Part shown: in pieces, positions 1-11,699 of the stretch
Numbering within the stretch: the stretch's first letter is position 1
Layout of the letters: the number at the start of each line of letters is the position of its first letter
DNA from: Paragordius varius
Lineage: Eukaryota > Nematomorpha
Direction: 5' to 3'
Length of the DNA stretch: 64,000 nt
Assembly (NCBI GenBank): GCA_964247055.1
Contig: OZ176054.1
Coordinates: 11,222,001-11,286,000, forward strand
Program-made: the position numbers and the translations under genes
The notes under the pieces: model-generated
What the model was told of the DNA's origin: nothing
The model's database searches: none
The model's input: only the letters and a program-made list of their open reading frames with translations

Positions 1-517
1 GTGTAATTTCATCCTCTATAACATAAATATATATGGATCAGGCTTTACATGTAATCTAAAGACACATTGAGAATAAATAGGACTCGATCTATGCATAATT
101 ATATAAAGAACATGGAAAAAGAAATAAAGTTCTCCCTTAACCGTAATTATTATCGTTCAGAGTTTGGTTTCAAAACTCTAACTTGACAAAATTGGTAAAT
201 TTATCAGTGTAAAACAATTTATATATCGACGCTGTCAAATTATTTTCTTTTAATAAAATATATGGTTGTTTTTTTAAAAAAATACAACATTTGTATAAAT
301 ATATCATCTCTATGGAAATTAAGGGTCACTTGACCATATATATAAAAGCACCCCAATTAATTAACAAACATTTAAAAGGTCATTTATCTATAAATATGGT
401 GATTTTATCTGTTCTAAAATTCCATTCAAAAATTAATAAAGCGATAATTTACTATTAAAATTATATAGTGTAATTACATGGAAAATGTTTGTTAAATATA
501 TCTAAAATTATTATTAC

Positions 518-605
518 TTTTTCGTAAGGCATTTTCACATTTATAGGGTCCCAATATACATGCAACAACAATCAATAATGTATTAATCAGATAAATTTTA
601 GCCAT
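518..605 (-). CDS. Signal-peptide first exon of a secreted-protein gene running off the left edge
   Basis: This 88-nt exon reads ATG (at 605) then [19 protein letters not shown], a typical signal peptide, followed by [10 protein letters not shown] and one leftover base before a GTAATA donor. It is the twin of the exon at 52,901-52,988 and differs by a synonymous change (AAT for AAC). In the right copy the next exon lies 977 bp further along the minus strand, which here would fall before base 1, so only this exon is in view. It shows that at least one more copy of the gene starts to the left. The start fits a good context (AAAATGG). Confidence 0.75.
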
Positions 606-639
606 TTTAGAAAAAAAACAAATAATGAAAAAAAATTTA

Positions 640-685
<46 letters not shown>

Positions 686-1599
686 TTTTTTTATCGATAC
701 AAATCTAAAATACAAATGTACAAACTGGATATATCATCGCCCTTCGCGTATTTTTTTTTGTTAAAAACAATCAATCGAGTCTAAAAATAAGTGTAAAATT
801 TTACAATATACATAAAAAAAACTTAATTGCGCTATCAATTATTTTAAGGTGATATATTAGAAGAACAATTTTATAGGTAATAAAAATTGATTCAATTACT
901 CATTTTGTATAGTCTGAAATATTTTATCTGTAAAATAAACGATCCAATGAAATTGAGCCAGGTATATAAAACCGGATGTTTATTTGTATTTTTTTATCGT
1001 TTAAATAATAATCATAATAATAAAAATAAAAAACGAATCTTATATCAATGTAATATATTAAAAGTATTAGGCTATTAATTCAACAAGTATTGAGCTACTC
1101 AATTAAAATATTTGAAGATAATATATGGAAAATAACTATTTTTTTTGTTTAATTTATTATAACACGTTCAACTGCTTAAATGGCAGTCAGTATTTTAATA
1201 ATTATAACAAGAGTTAATTAATACTTATACTGAGAAATAATTTACCAATTAAATAGCTTCCAATAGGGCTCATATCGGTAGAAACCTTAATTATAAATTT
1301 AAAATTTGACAATTTTTACCATGTTTTTTTTACATCAAATCAAATTAGAAGAATAGAGTTTTATACTAATTATTATATAAATTTTTAACATCACTTAATA
1401 AACTGTAAAATAAAATTGGCATGGGTTTTTTTGAAATAAGTAATGACTATTGAAAAATTATATATAAAAAATTTAATTCTTGAAATAAAATTTACTATGA
1501 TCATAATTAAACATCTATTTCGCTACGTATATTAACATTAACTTGTTATTTTTTGTCAACGGAATATTACATGTTATTGAAAGAAATTAATTTTATGGA
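606..1599. other. Upstream region of the secreted-protein gene; no gene seen
   Basis: AT-rich sequence just upstream of the signal-peptide exon on the minus strand, likely to hold its promoter and 5' leader. Short open frames here (for example 887-1078, plus) have no coding character. A TA tract at 642-683 lies about 40 bp before the ATG. Confidence 0.4.
642..683. repeat. (TA)n microsatellite, about 42 nt
   Basis: A pure TA tract just upstream of the minus-strand start codon at 605. The equivalent tract in the right copy (53,026-53,052) is only about 27 nt, so the two gene copies differ in the spacing and composition of their proximal upstream region. Confidence 0.9.
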
Positions 1600-2566
1600 C
1601 AAAAAATTTAGGCACATCATATATGAATTGATGTATCGTCTTTGTGTAATGGCTAGCCATTGTATCCGTATAGAAGCTGTCTGTAATATTTGCGATCCTG
1701 CCAGGCGTTATTATCAATGTTGGCAACACTTAAATCATTATTTATTGTTTTTCCCAGTTAAATGTTCTGCCCCTGCGATGGTTACCTTCGGGATGTAGGC
1801 ATAAAATTTTATTTGTCCATTGTTCTGGAGCACGTTTGATGTGTCCGAAATACTATTTTTTCTGAGCATAAATTTAAAGGTTCGATTTGGTACAGTGATG
1901 CAAATTTGAATTAGACTTATTGGTGTCGAATAGCTTTTCTATGTTCATAAGTTTTTTCTCGATTGAATCTGTCATCGGCCATATCTCGCTTTGTTTTTTG
2001 CTAATATGTGTTAATTTTTGAGCACAAATTTAAGTTGATGATTTTAGCCAAGCCTGTTGGGATCTATATTGAACTTACTGGTTTATTCCACCAAGTCAAT
2101 GTATGACATCGTACACGTATTTAAATTATTTACCAATTCGATTTTGGGGTATGCCATATAAAGATATTTTATTGAAGTGGGTGAGTGATTTATTGTTTTA
2201 TTTTTGCATGATTCACAAATAAATTTATCATTGTTGATTAATGTCCCTTTTATAAGCGAGGACTTTTTATGTAACCACTTATTGCATGAGGTACATAGAT
2301 TGAATTAAGTTTTACATTTAAATCACATACTCCACATGGAAACTTAGGTCGTTCCTATACAGTTTCACCCGTTATCAGCACCTTTGTTTCATTCCACCCT
2401 TTTCTAAGTGTGATTTCCAAGTGCTGTACTTTTGATTTAATTCCTCCATTGATGTTGCGGTGTGGACAATGTCGTCCGCATGATAAGTTTCCATGGTGGG
2501 CCTTGTTTTATTTCTTATGTTAGGAAATCCATTAGTAAAATGAAAAATAAAGGGCTTAGGGTGGAG
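1600..2566 (-). mobile_element. RTE-like LINE, 3' (C-terminal) part
   Basis: Minus-strand conceptual translation gives the tail of a non-LTR reverse transcriptase. Near 2,560 it reads LSPLFFILLMD; then ETYHADDIV (a degenerate FADD catalytic box) with the following EELNQKYSTWKSHLEKG near 2,400-2,500; then a Cys-rich tail (PKFPCGVCDL near 2,330); then YFGHIKRAPEQW near 1,840 and HRRGRTFNWE near 1,760. This order is that of RTE-clade elements. Frames shift and stops interrupt it, so it is dead. It is separated from its 5' half by the hAT at 2,567-4,468. The 3' boundary is approximate. Confidence 0.75.
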
Positions 2567-4468
2567 CAGTGGCGAAACTACGGGAAGCTAGGGGGAGCAG
2601 TGCGGGGGGCCCAAAGCTAAAACAGGGGCCCTTTTTTATTTCTTATATTAATTTTGGCCCCCTTTTTATTTTGCGGGGGCCAAAAATTTATTATTTTTAT
2701 TTACAGATATGTAAGTAATGGTTGCCTGATTGTAAGTATACTGGCAAAGAATAAAGAGAATTATTGATTGAAGAAGAAAAAGCGAAAAATGCATTTTTTC
2801 ACTATCTCAATAAGCGGTTTTATTGTTGATAATTAATAAACAGCTTTAAATTCACCATTAAAAAGTGTAAAAAATAAATATATGAGTATAGATAATTGAC
2901 ACCAAAAATTGAGGAAAGCTTATAAATTTTCAAATCCTGAATTATTTTGTTATAAAACCTATAGTATCATAGTTTTATGAGAATTCACAAAATTTTGACA
3001 GATGTAATTTTTTTGCCTCTGTTAAATTAAAATTATTACAAATAAAATCTCATACAATATTCATATAGCGTAAAAATGTATTTTGGTTTTAATGTGGTGC
3101 GAAAGACAATTTACTTATTTTAATTTTTATGAGAGAATGAGTTCATGTAAATTTTAAATTGAGTAAGAAAGAGCAAAAAATGTATTTTTTCGACTATCCA
3201 TTACATTTTAGCCATAATGAAATTGTTTGTTCCTTTATTAATTTCTGAGAGTGTCTATAGTGAACAAAAAAAGGATTAAAAAAACATTCATTATAACAAT
3301 ATTCTCTAACAAGTAATCTCAATTTATATTTTGATTATACAATATGAAATTTAATTCAGGCCAACTCACATTAATGTCAATGCATATTACAGCAAATGAT
3401 GAGACCTTAATTTTGTTAACAATTTTCAATGCATACATCGTGAAGAAATCCATTAAATTTTACAGAAGGATTGTTATTTCATATACTTTACTGTGAAGTG
3501 AATTGGCCAATATAACTGGTATACATTAATGTTCATTATTTTATAATGTTTTTATCCTTTGATGCATGTTATTTTTAAATTAATTTTAGTTCTTAAACAT
3601 AAAATCGAACTTTTACCACACACTAAAATAGGGTTGGCAATTTTTTTCAGCGGGTCATTCTTAAAATTTAAAAATCTTGGCGGTCCGCACATTCATATTC
3701 CATTTAATTAGTACATTTATTGTTATTTATCAATTTCTATCAAAGTTAGATAAAATGAGTGGAAATTATCAATTCAGCTAAAAAATTTAATAATTAATTA
3801 TCCAAACGATTTGAGTGAATATTTTCCGATTCAAATAGTCTCAGTTTCTAATTCGCTTAAGCATGAGATCGCTCAAATTAACAATGCCAGGCAATTTTTA
3901 GAGCTATTAATTATTAATTACTCAACAGCTTCAGCCAGTTGTGATGAAGTTATAACAGCATTATTATTGTTTTAGACTTTACCAGTTACGGTTGCTACAG
4001 CGGAACGTTCATTCTCAAAGTTAAAAATAATTAATTATATTAGAAGCACGATGGCTGAAAAAAGGTTGAACAAATCGTTACCAGCAATTGAAGCGGAGAA
4101 ATGGATATGATATAATTAGAAAATTTGCTAACGCAATATCGAGAAGAAGAAATTTTAAAACATCATCTTTTGATTAATACATGCTCTTAATAGGTTATTT
4201 AATTATTTTAAACTTTAAAAATGAACTTTAAGACTGAGGAATTGGCGGTGAGCGGGTGGGTACTAGCCATCATAATTCCAGGAACGCAAAACCTTTAGAC
4301 TCAGGATGCCAAGAATGTAAATATTATCATTTTTTAATATTATATATCTTTACAAATCTAAGTGATACGCCAGGTGAAAAGATAATTGCAAACGATTTTG
4401 GGGGAAGGGGGGCAGTATTAAACATTGCGGGGGAAGGGGGGGGGGCACAATTTATAGTTCCGTCACTG
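2567..4468 (+). mobile_element. hAT DNA transposon (ZMYM/TTF-type), decayed, inserted in the LINE
   Basis: The ends are imperfect inverted repeats: CAGTGGCGAAACTA at the left and TAGTTCCGTCACTG at the right. They are flanked by an 8-bp target duplication, gggtggag/gaatggag (6 of 8 alike). Inside, near 3,975-4,110 on the plus strand, is TLPVTVATAERSFSKLK followed by SLPAIEAEKW, the dimerisation region near the C-terminus of hAT transposases of the type with a TTF zinc finger. The rest is degenerate. Its target lies in the LINE reverse-transcriptase QGS...LSPL motif, so it landed in an existing LINE copy. Confidence 0.8.
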
Positions 4469-5760
4469 GAATGGAGCCTTGATACCAGATTCGTTTGGAA
4501 CAAAAGTTGTGTTGCCTAGTGTTAATCTGACGCAATTTGTTGTTTTGTAATACATCATTTCTATAGATTTGATTATCCAGTCATCTACGTTGTTGTATCG
4601 TAGTGTGGATATGATTAACTTCCTGGGGATAAAATCAAAAACCGTTTGAAAATCAAGATTTCGCTAAATAATTTTCTTGCAATCTTCTCAAATTAAAGAT
4701 TGCATCAATTGTGGTACTGGTAGGTTTATTGGGATATTACAATTCCTGTATGTTGCTGATTCAGAGTTGATTCAATAATGGATTCAAAATTTTTTAACGG
4801 GGGCTCCAACAACTTTAGTGGTCTGTAGGAGGAACAAACGAGTATGTCTCCTTTGTTTTTAAAATGGGTATGGTGGTGCTTGACCAATCATTAGGGATGC
4901 GATTTGACAAGATTAGATTAATTATAATAGTTAAGGAAGGCATTGGGGTAAAGCTTTAATCATGTCGGAGCTAAGTTCAGATGGACCAGTTGCTTTGTTA
5001 TTTCTTATCTTGGCCAGGGCATCTCTTACATAGTCTGTTGTTATCAATGATCGGGGACCGATTGCTGGTGGTTGGTTTATTTTTTCAAAATCAAGTATTT
5101 GTGCGAATTGTTCTTGGTAATATGTGGTCCAGACATTGCTTATGTCTCTCCAATCAGTTGCTAGATGTTTGTGTTTATCTTTAATATAGAAATTTGTTTT
5201 CTTTTTTATTTTTGTTAACTGAATTTATTGTTCTGAAAATCTTAAGATTTTTCATGTCTTGTTCTAGTTTTTGAGCTAAATCCAAAGCTTTTTTGTTCGC
5301 TGAAATATTGAAGGTTCGTTGTAAATTTTTATTTGATTTGATATATGATAAGTTTCTTTTATCTTTTGTAGTTATTGCTTTTTATGACTAAAGGTTTTAC
5401 CAAATTTGATTGTTGCTTTCTCCTGTATATTTTCTTTCTGCCACAAAAATTAAGCAGTTTGGATAATGCTGTTTTTAAAATTATCACAAGCTTGTTGAGA
5501 TGTTTTAGAGACTGAACGTTGCATTAACAGTTTTTAAGAGTTGAAGTTTAAGATCAGGAAGGTGTAGCTTTTATAAATTTATTCTGGGTTTCTGGTTACT
5601 ATGGTAATAGGATTTGTTTATTGTTATTATTGCTACAATCAATTTATGTTGTGTATCAGTGAGATATGTTTTGGAATCTTTGATGAATTTTTCATCTTGT
5701 ATAGGTGTTAAAATTTTATCTACCACTTGTGTAAGGTATAAATTTTAACATGGTCATATA
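4469..5760 (-). mobile_element. RTE-like LINE, 5' (N-terminal) part, truncated
   Basis: Minus strand. The reverse-transcriptase entry region reads IPNDWSSTTIPIYKNKGD, then SSYRPLKLL, then TTIDAIFNLRRLQENY, then VFDFIPRKLI and WIIKSIEMMY, ending at the hAT junction. Further upstream near 5,600-5,700 is a degenerate end of an endonuclease domain (TYLTDTQHKLIVA). The copy is 5'-truncated near 5,760. It is best preserved in the right copy, where a 96-codon open stretch remains (57,012-57,302). Confidence 0.75.
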
Positions 5761-6148
5761 ACTATTTAAACCATTTATTTATTTTTTCTTACATAATAAT
5801 TTTTTATAACAAAACAGCACATCCAATATCGGGGTATATAGTATTTAAACACGCAACCAATACATCCCACCTCTGATAAGATTATAATCCAACAGATTTT
5901 CGATGGGTCCTACAATATAAATATATTTATAATTATTTTGTATATGAAAAAATAATAAACACATGTAATTTTAAATTTTACTTCAAAATAAATGAATGAA
6001 AATTAATTAATATTAAATAATAATAATCAATAAACTGTTTTTTCTGATTAGGTAGCTATAATATAAAGATAAAAATATGAATGAAACTGGTTTTTGATAA
6101 TTTGGATAAAATATATATCTAGCCTATTCTTCACCCTTAAAATTAAAC
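5761..6148. other. Spacer, no gene seen
   Basis: AT-rich sequence between the truncated LINE end and the stop codon of the PMPCB-like terminal exon. It would hold the 3' UTR of that gene. I see no further coding signal. Confidence 0.3.
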
Positions 6149-6717
6149 TTAAATCAACACGTAACAAAACTCCATTAGATGGTTAACATAATTTCGAATT
6201 ATTTGAAAAATACCAATGACGGCAACGACTGGACACTTGTCATAAATATAATCCATACATGTATCTTTCACATCTTGTGCGGTAACATCCTAAAATAATG
6301 TATTTATCACCCTGAATTATTTTATAACTTAATAATTGCAATTAATAAAATAAGATTTTAATGATTGCGCTATTGTATTTCTGGACCTTATATTAAAAAT
6401 ATATGCATATATTAAATTCTTCAAGTATAATATGTGTGTGAATTTAGTAATTAATAGGGGTTTAAAGCAATTTCGCGTTAAAAACTAAGAAACTGAAATT
6501 TATAGTTTTTCTCAACGTTGATATTGTAAAGGCAACTGAAAATTATGTTTAAAAAAATTAAATCGCAAGTCTAATGTCTAATTTTTCCAAAATTTAATTA
6601 GATATAGTTTGAAGTAAATACTTTTCATTGCAAAGCAAAAAAAATGTACTAAATTTTACATTTATTCTGGCTTCCATTTCATAGAAGGGAATACGGCGTC
6701 CATAACATAGCATATGT

Positions 6718-7114
6718 CTATAATTAATGAAAAAAAAGATATATTATAATTGAAATTTAAAATATATATAAAGGATCATTCTCGAGAGTTTAAATATTTA
6801 ACTATATTGGATAAAAATTATTTAAGCATTTTACTTCAATAATTAAAGAAAAAATTACATTACATAAAAATGTGCTTTAAAAATTTATTCAAAATTCTTC
6901 CCTTTAATATTAAAATCAACTTTAAGAAATTCAAATAAAAATCTGAAAATAAACATAAATACTAGTTGAATCTTATAAATTAATTAAAAAAAGTTTTTAT
7001 ATAAATCAAGATTTTAGAATCACACTAGTATGTTTTATTTAGCTATGAAATACGTAAGTTTAGGCGATATTTAAAACCGAAATAATGCAAAAAATACGAA
7101 ATACGTGGTATATC
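6718..7114. other. Intron sequence of the PMPCB-like gene
   Basis: Lies between the 58-nt exon and the hAT insertion. It is AT-rich; nothing else is recognisable. Confidence 0.3.
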
Positions 7115-10020
7115 TAAGGTGACCAGATTTTTTGAAGGAAAAAGCGGGACAAATCTGAGAAAGGGGGGAAGGCTTGGGGGGGTACAACCAAAAATTTTTA
7201 TAAAAAAATTATTGTTTATTTATTTTTAACACAAATCTCCATATTTATAAAAATGGAAAATGCTGGCTTTGTGATCTGTTTCCGGAAACCCGGTAGACCC
7301 ATTCAAATCCAAATGTCGAAAAAATATAATCATTAATAAAAGCCACGACAATAGCTTTGCCCTTTTTTGAGTTAGGCCCCCAGTTCGGGCCCACCCCGTG
7401 TAAAAAACGGTTTTTTTGTAAACAGAAGTCCACAAAAATCGTGTCATTGAGATTTACCAACCGGAGAACGTGTTGGACAATTCAATTTGAAATATGATTT
7501 TTGTTTACTTATTTTCGATTGCGCCGAACATAATCGGCTCGCTTAATTTAGGACCTCTTTTTACCCGCTCCCCCCGTAAAATGCCATTTTTTTAAAAAAC
7601 AAAGTCCACAAAAATAATTTTTTGAATCTATTTTTCCCCCAATAAACAATATATTAGTATGAATGCACCGTTTTAAAATTCCTATGAGATCATATCTATT
7701 AATTAATGTTTCGAAATAATCCACATATGTAGATCCTTTTATTGTCCCTTTATCAAATAGCGCCCCCTCCCCCCAGAAATCCGAAGGACTTCCTCGGGCT
7801 GCGTAGCAGCACCAGATTTACGCTAGTACATTATAAATATAAAAAAATAATTTATTCCTTGGTATATTTTTTATTTGAGTGAATGCGTTTTAGCAGATTG
7901 TCATCTTTAAAATATTGTAGAAGTCTTCACAAGAATTCGTCAAATTATATTTGATAGATAAAATGGCCATTAAAGTTTCATTATATAAATTTGATTTTTC
8001 CGATGTCCACACCTAATTTACTGTGGAAGAAACGCGCTCAGTAGCAGCGTTTGTTCCAGGTAAAGATAGTGCAAATTCCACAATTATTAAAACATTATTG
8101 TATGGAACATAGTTTGTTTCAAAATGATGAAATATCTAACCATTTCTTTTCTACTGTATTTTTTTCTGTTGTCCACAATTTAAATTTTTCATTATAAATA
8201 TATTTTTTAGCTAATGATACTCAAAAAAAGATTATTTTCTGAAAGATTACTTTTTGGGAATTTTGGGGAGATGCAGATGTAATCAATGATTTTTGAACAT
8301 CGCACCAATTGAATTGTGGTTTGAATGTTATCCAATGAAAATGATCAATTTCATTGAATTGCACCGTCCAGTCTTCCAAATAATCTTTACAGTTTGTATA
8401 AAACATTTTTATATGGTACAGGATATCTTGTCGATTTATTAAGCCTTGTTTTATTATATATAATATTGCGGACGATTAATGGTATAAAATTATTTTCTAA
8501 CCTTTCGTGACATTGAAATTTTAGGTTATTAACTTCATTGGTACTTCGATTGCCGAAATTACCATCTATCAATTTAATAACATTTTAAAAGAGAGAAGCT
8601 TGATTATGTAGGAACTCTAACCATATTTGAAGAATCACTTTCAAAAAACTTTTCCAAAGTTTTAGGACATTTGTGATAAAAAATTGGAATAGGAATACAT
8701 TTTTAAAATTCTTTCGATAGCTAGCACAAGAGCTAACCAACGAGTTTCACAATATCCAAGCATTTTTTATATTGAACTTCTGCATTTTCACATAATTCCT
8801 TAAGCGTTACGCGTACCATGTATATAAAAACATAGGAATGTATTTTAACAACTACATTTTCCACATCTAGGGGTAACAAATCAGCAGCTGTTTGAATAGC
8901 GTTGTGTATTATGTGCGCTGCATACCCAACGCCAATAAAGTTTTGATGAAAGCTATTCATGAAAAATATTTTTTGGCCCCCTTTTTGCTTTTCCACCGAA
9001 GTTCGTATTGGTGTTGTCAGCGCAATATGCGATGATTTTGTCTTATTATTTTTTTCTAGAATATTGATTATTGAAGTAAAAATTATGACGGAATTTTCAC
9101 CGGATAGAGAAATAAAATTTAAAATTTCTGGATTAAAATTATTTATTAAACTGGGAAATAATTTTGTTTCCTTGTGATTTGATCCATCAGAGTAAAGCGG
9201 TATGAAATTAATTTTCAGCAAATTTTTTTGGTTTCAGAAAATGTGGTGAAATGATATTGCATAAAATGGATTCAGCCTTTGTACGGGCGCATGTAAATTT
9301 TTTATTGGATATGGTACGAATAACCTGTGAGGTACAATCTCTAGATCTATGGGAATGATTGTGATTAACGGCGTGAAAAGATAAAACGCCTTCGGCTAGT
9401 GCCAAATTCTTTTCTTCCTCTCCAGAAGCGGTTTTATATAAACGCTCATTTTGTAAGATGATTTGCCATATCTAAACATTTTTTTCTGTGTTTCCATATG
9501 CTTTGTAATATCATGCTTGCCGCCATGTGCTAGGGTGAATTCCCCCTAAAGAACATTTAAGAATTCCTCGTTTTTTTGATAAAAGGAAATTCTTTCATTA
9601 ATTTATCGTTAAATTTACAACCACTTTTTGTACTCATATTTTTAAACTAATATTAGTATAAAAAATATTATATTACCTTGATTTTCTGGAGTAAAAGTAT
9701 AAGCCACCGATTTATGGTATTAATTTGTCTTTTTGATGGTGTTGGCAGGTAATATAATTAAAATATTAGTATAAAAAATATTTTGTTACCTTATTTTTTT
9801 GAAGTAAACGTATAAGCTACCCATTTGTGGTATTAATATGTCTAAAATTGATATAGATTTTAAAACTAACTAATGATAAAAAATTTAAACGGATTAAAAA
9901 ATAAATTTTTTATAAAAAATTTAAAATTTTTTTTTATATAATCGTGAAAAAACGGGACATTTAAAAAGTGTAGCGGGACGCGAGACAAAGTGTGAAAAAG
10001 CGGGACTTCTGGTCACCCTA
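7115..10020 (-). mobile_element. hAT DNA transposon with GGTGACCAGA ends, in a PMPCB-like intron
   Basis: The termini TAAGGTGACCAGA and TCTGGTCACCCTA are inverted repeats, and the perfect 8-bp duplication ggtatatc flanks them (7,107-7,114 and 10,021-10,028). Subterminal agcgggac motifs recur at both ends. A degenerate hAT transposase lies on the minus strand. The insertion is shared with the right copy at 59,478-62,339, so it predates the segmental duplication. Confidence 0.92.
7900..9405 (-). pseudogene. hAT transposase remnant (left copy)
   Basis: Read from 9,405 downward: [39 protein letters not shown] with [20 protein letters not shown], then a C-terminal hAT region. This matches hAT transposases related to SCAND3/ZBED-like domesticated genes. 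There are several frameshifts; one near 8,740 turns the expected CETRWLA into VKLVG-stop in both copies. The C-terminal third is more broken here than in the right copy. Confidence 0.8.
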
Positions 10021-10271
10021 GGTATATCTCAATTAATAAACCAGCATTGGAAAACAGCCTAATACTTTTAAACAATATTTCATACATTAGAATAATTAAA
10101 ATTTTTAATCAAAAAAATGTTTCGTAACTTATTTCCCAATATCTTCACATATAGGGGTCGATCCATTTAATTGTAAAAGCATGTTTGTTTTCAACAAATT
10201 TTTGACTCTTTCAACCTCAAAATCGGTAATTAATGTACAAAGTCGCACCCTATATATATATATATTTTTTG

Positions 10272-10426
10272 ATTGTTGCTTATTTCACATTATAGTTGGG
10301 CAATTTGCAACACAGTAGTGCATGGAAAAAACAACAAAATGTTGACTAAACAATTTCATCCTCTCTTTTTTTCATACACTACTGTGTTGCGAATTGCCCA
10401 ATGTATAGTGTGAAATAAGAAACCAT
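10272..10426. mobile_element. Small MITE, about 155 bp
   Basis: It is nearly a full foldback: GTTGCTTATTTCACATTATA at the left is mirrored at the right, with arms of about 60 bp that include GCAACACAGTAGTGCATGG. The same family, diverged, lies at 26,899-27,075 and 43,545-43,705. It sits immediately upstream of the acceptor of the 10,133-10,249 exon of the PMPCB-like gene. Confidence 0.75.
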
Positions 10427-11699
10427 TAAAATTCACACTGTATATGTAAAAACAATTTTTATATTAATTTAAATGGATGCGCGTGTGTTATCGAACACAA
10501 TGATATTAATAATCATTTTGAACGAAAAAAACGCGCAAAATTTTGTATATTTGAAATACATGTGATATATAAAGCCCCGTTGAAATCAATATATATTTAT
10601 GCATATATATATATATATATGCATATGATGTTAATATTATTTGTTAGATTTTTTTAGACACCATGTTGGAGATAAATGGAATTTTAAAATTAATATTGTG
10701 TTTGAAAAGGTTATTTATATTGTTTAAAATAAGCCATAATATTATAAACTTTACTGGAAAACAATAATATACAGTAAAAAATAAAAATTTAAGGCTAAAT
10801 TAAAAAACAGTCAGCTAACTCTTTGGCAAAAAATCAGTCGTTTACTTAAATTAAGGGCTTACACAGTAATTATTTCCTTCTGATGTTTTAATGAAACAAA
10901 TTAAACCTTTATATGAGGATCGAAATTTAAATGGGTCACTTTTTATAACGGCACTTATTGAATCATTTGCCTTGACTAAAAAGCGCCATTGATTGGAGAT
11001 TATGCTAAACTTAGAGGGTAGGCGTACTATATTATGGTCCCATATTTAAACAACTTCGGCTTTTTGGAAGTTTACGGGATTAGGTATCTTTAGAAGGGCT
11101 ATCAAAAAATCATCAATACTGTATATATAATTGGATAGAAATGGACCATATTCCCGATATGTAATAACATTATTTTAATAATTACTTTGAAAAGTAATAT
11201 GTGAGATTTGTAAAATAATATAGTTAGCTGGAGAGTTTTGATTAGTAATATCTAATTAATCCGATAGTCTTTGAAATACACGCATTTTAATGTATGTTCA
11301 GTAATTATATTGCCAGTCAAATAACATAAATGGTTTATCCAATGCGTAAAATACTGACCCACGAAATTATTTCGTAGTACACATATGAAAGAGGATTGAC
11401 GTGAGAATTAACATAGGCTTTAATTTGATGGATATTTTGTAATATTAAATTTTGAGAATATTATAGCAATTTATGTTAACATTTGTAATATTGTTGTTAC
11501 GTATTTAGATGCGGAATTTTGTGGGTTTTTATCTTTGATAAATTAATAAATAGTAAAATACGTATTTTAAGATTTTTTATGTTAATTATTCCTAAAAATA
11601 ATAAATATTTTTCAACATGCTAAATACCTGTATTAATATTGGTATTATAATTTTATATGTTATTACTAATTAAAAAAACACAAGTAAATATATATTTGT
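10427..11699. other. AT-rich stretch, no supported gene
   Basis: Upstream of the PMPCB-like exon on the minus strand, so earlier exons might be expected here, but I could not find any. Two short open stretches look mildly protein-like: about 10,880-10,990 plus, and 11,049-11,190 minus. Neither has convincing splice sites or a family match. Confidence 0.3.

Larger units (their letters stand above)
6149..10249 (-). pseudogene. PMPCB: Mitochondrial processing peptidase beta-like, last three exons; splice donor lost
   Basis: Three minus-strand exons are visible: 10,133-10,249, 6,660-6,717 and 6,149-6,289. In order they read [39 protein letters not shown]+[19 protein letters not shown] and [20 protein letters not shown], then a diverged tail to a TAA. 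This is the C-terminal end of the beta subunit of mitochondrial processing peptidase, the matrix enzyme that cleaves presequences. Intron phases 2, 2 and 0 agree across the joins. The last 25 residues have lost the family consensus but keep its exact length. The donor after the first exon, AGGTAAGT in the right copy, is AAATAAGT here, so normal splicing should fail. A hAT fills most of the first intron. Upstream exons, including the zinc site, were not found, so this is a 3' fragment or a long broken gene. Confidence 0.8.
1..11678. repeat. Left copy of a large direct segmental duplication
   Basis: Base 1 aligns with base 52,384 and base 11,678 with base 64,000, so the whole stretch recurs in direct orientation. 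By eye identity is about 98-99%, with scattered substitutions and small indels (a shorter TA tract and a short gap near 61,795 in the right copy). The offset drifts from 52,383 to 52,322. The match is still running at both window edges, so the true unit is longer. Each copy carries a signal-peptide exon, a LINE split by a hAT, PMPCB-like 3' exons with a hAT in an intron, and a MITE. A recent tandem duplication with a period of about 52 kb is the simplest reading; uncollapsed haplotypes joined in assembly is the main alternative. Confidence 0.95.

Noticed and set aside
1553-1798. 81-codon plus-strand frame repeated at 53,922-54,167
   Set aside because: It is antisense to the LINE C-terminal region on the minus strand and is present twice only because of the large duplication.
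8959-9177. 72-codon plus-strand frame, also at 61,323-61,541
   Set aside because: Antisense shadow of the hAT transposase core.
10870-11190. Protein-like stretches on both strands as extra PMPCB exons
   Set aside because: No similarity to the expected upstream part of the peptidase and no matching donor; left as unassigned.
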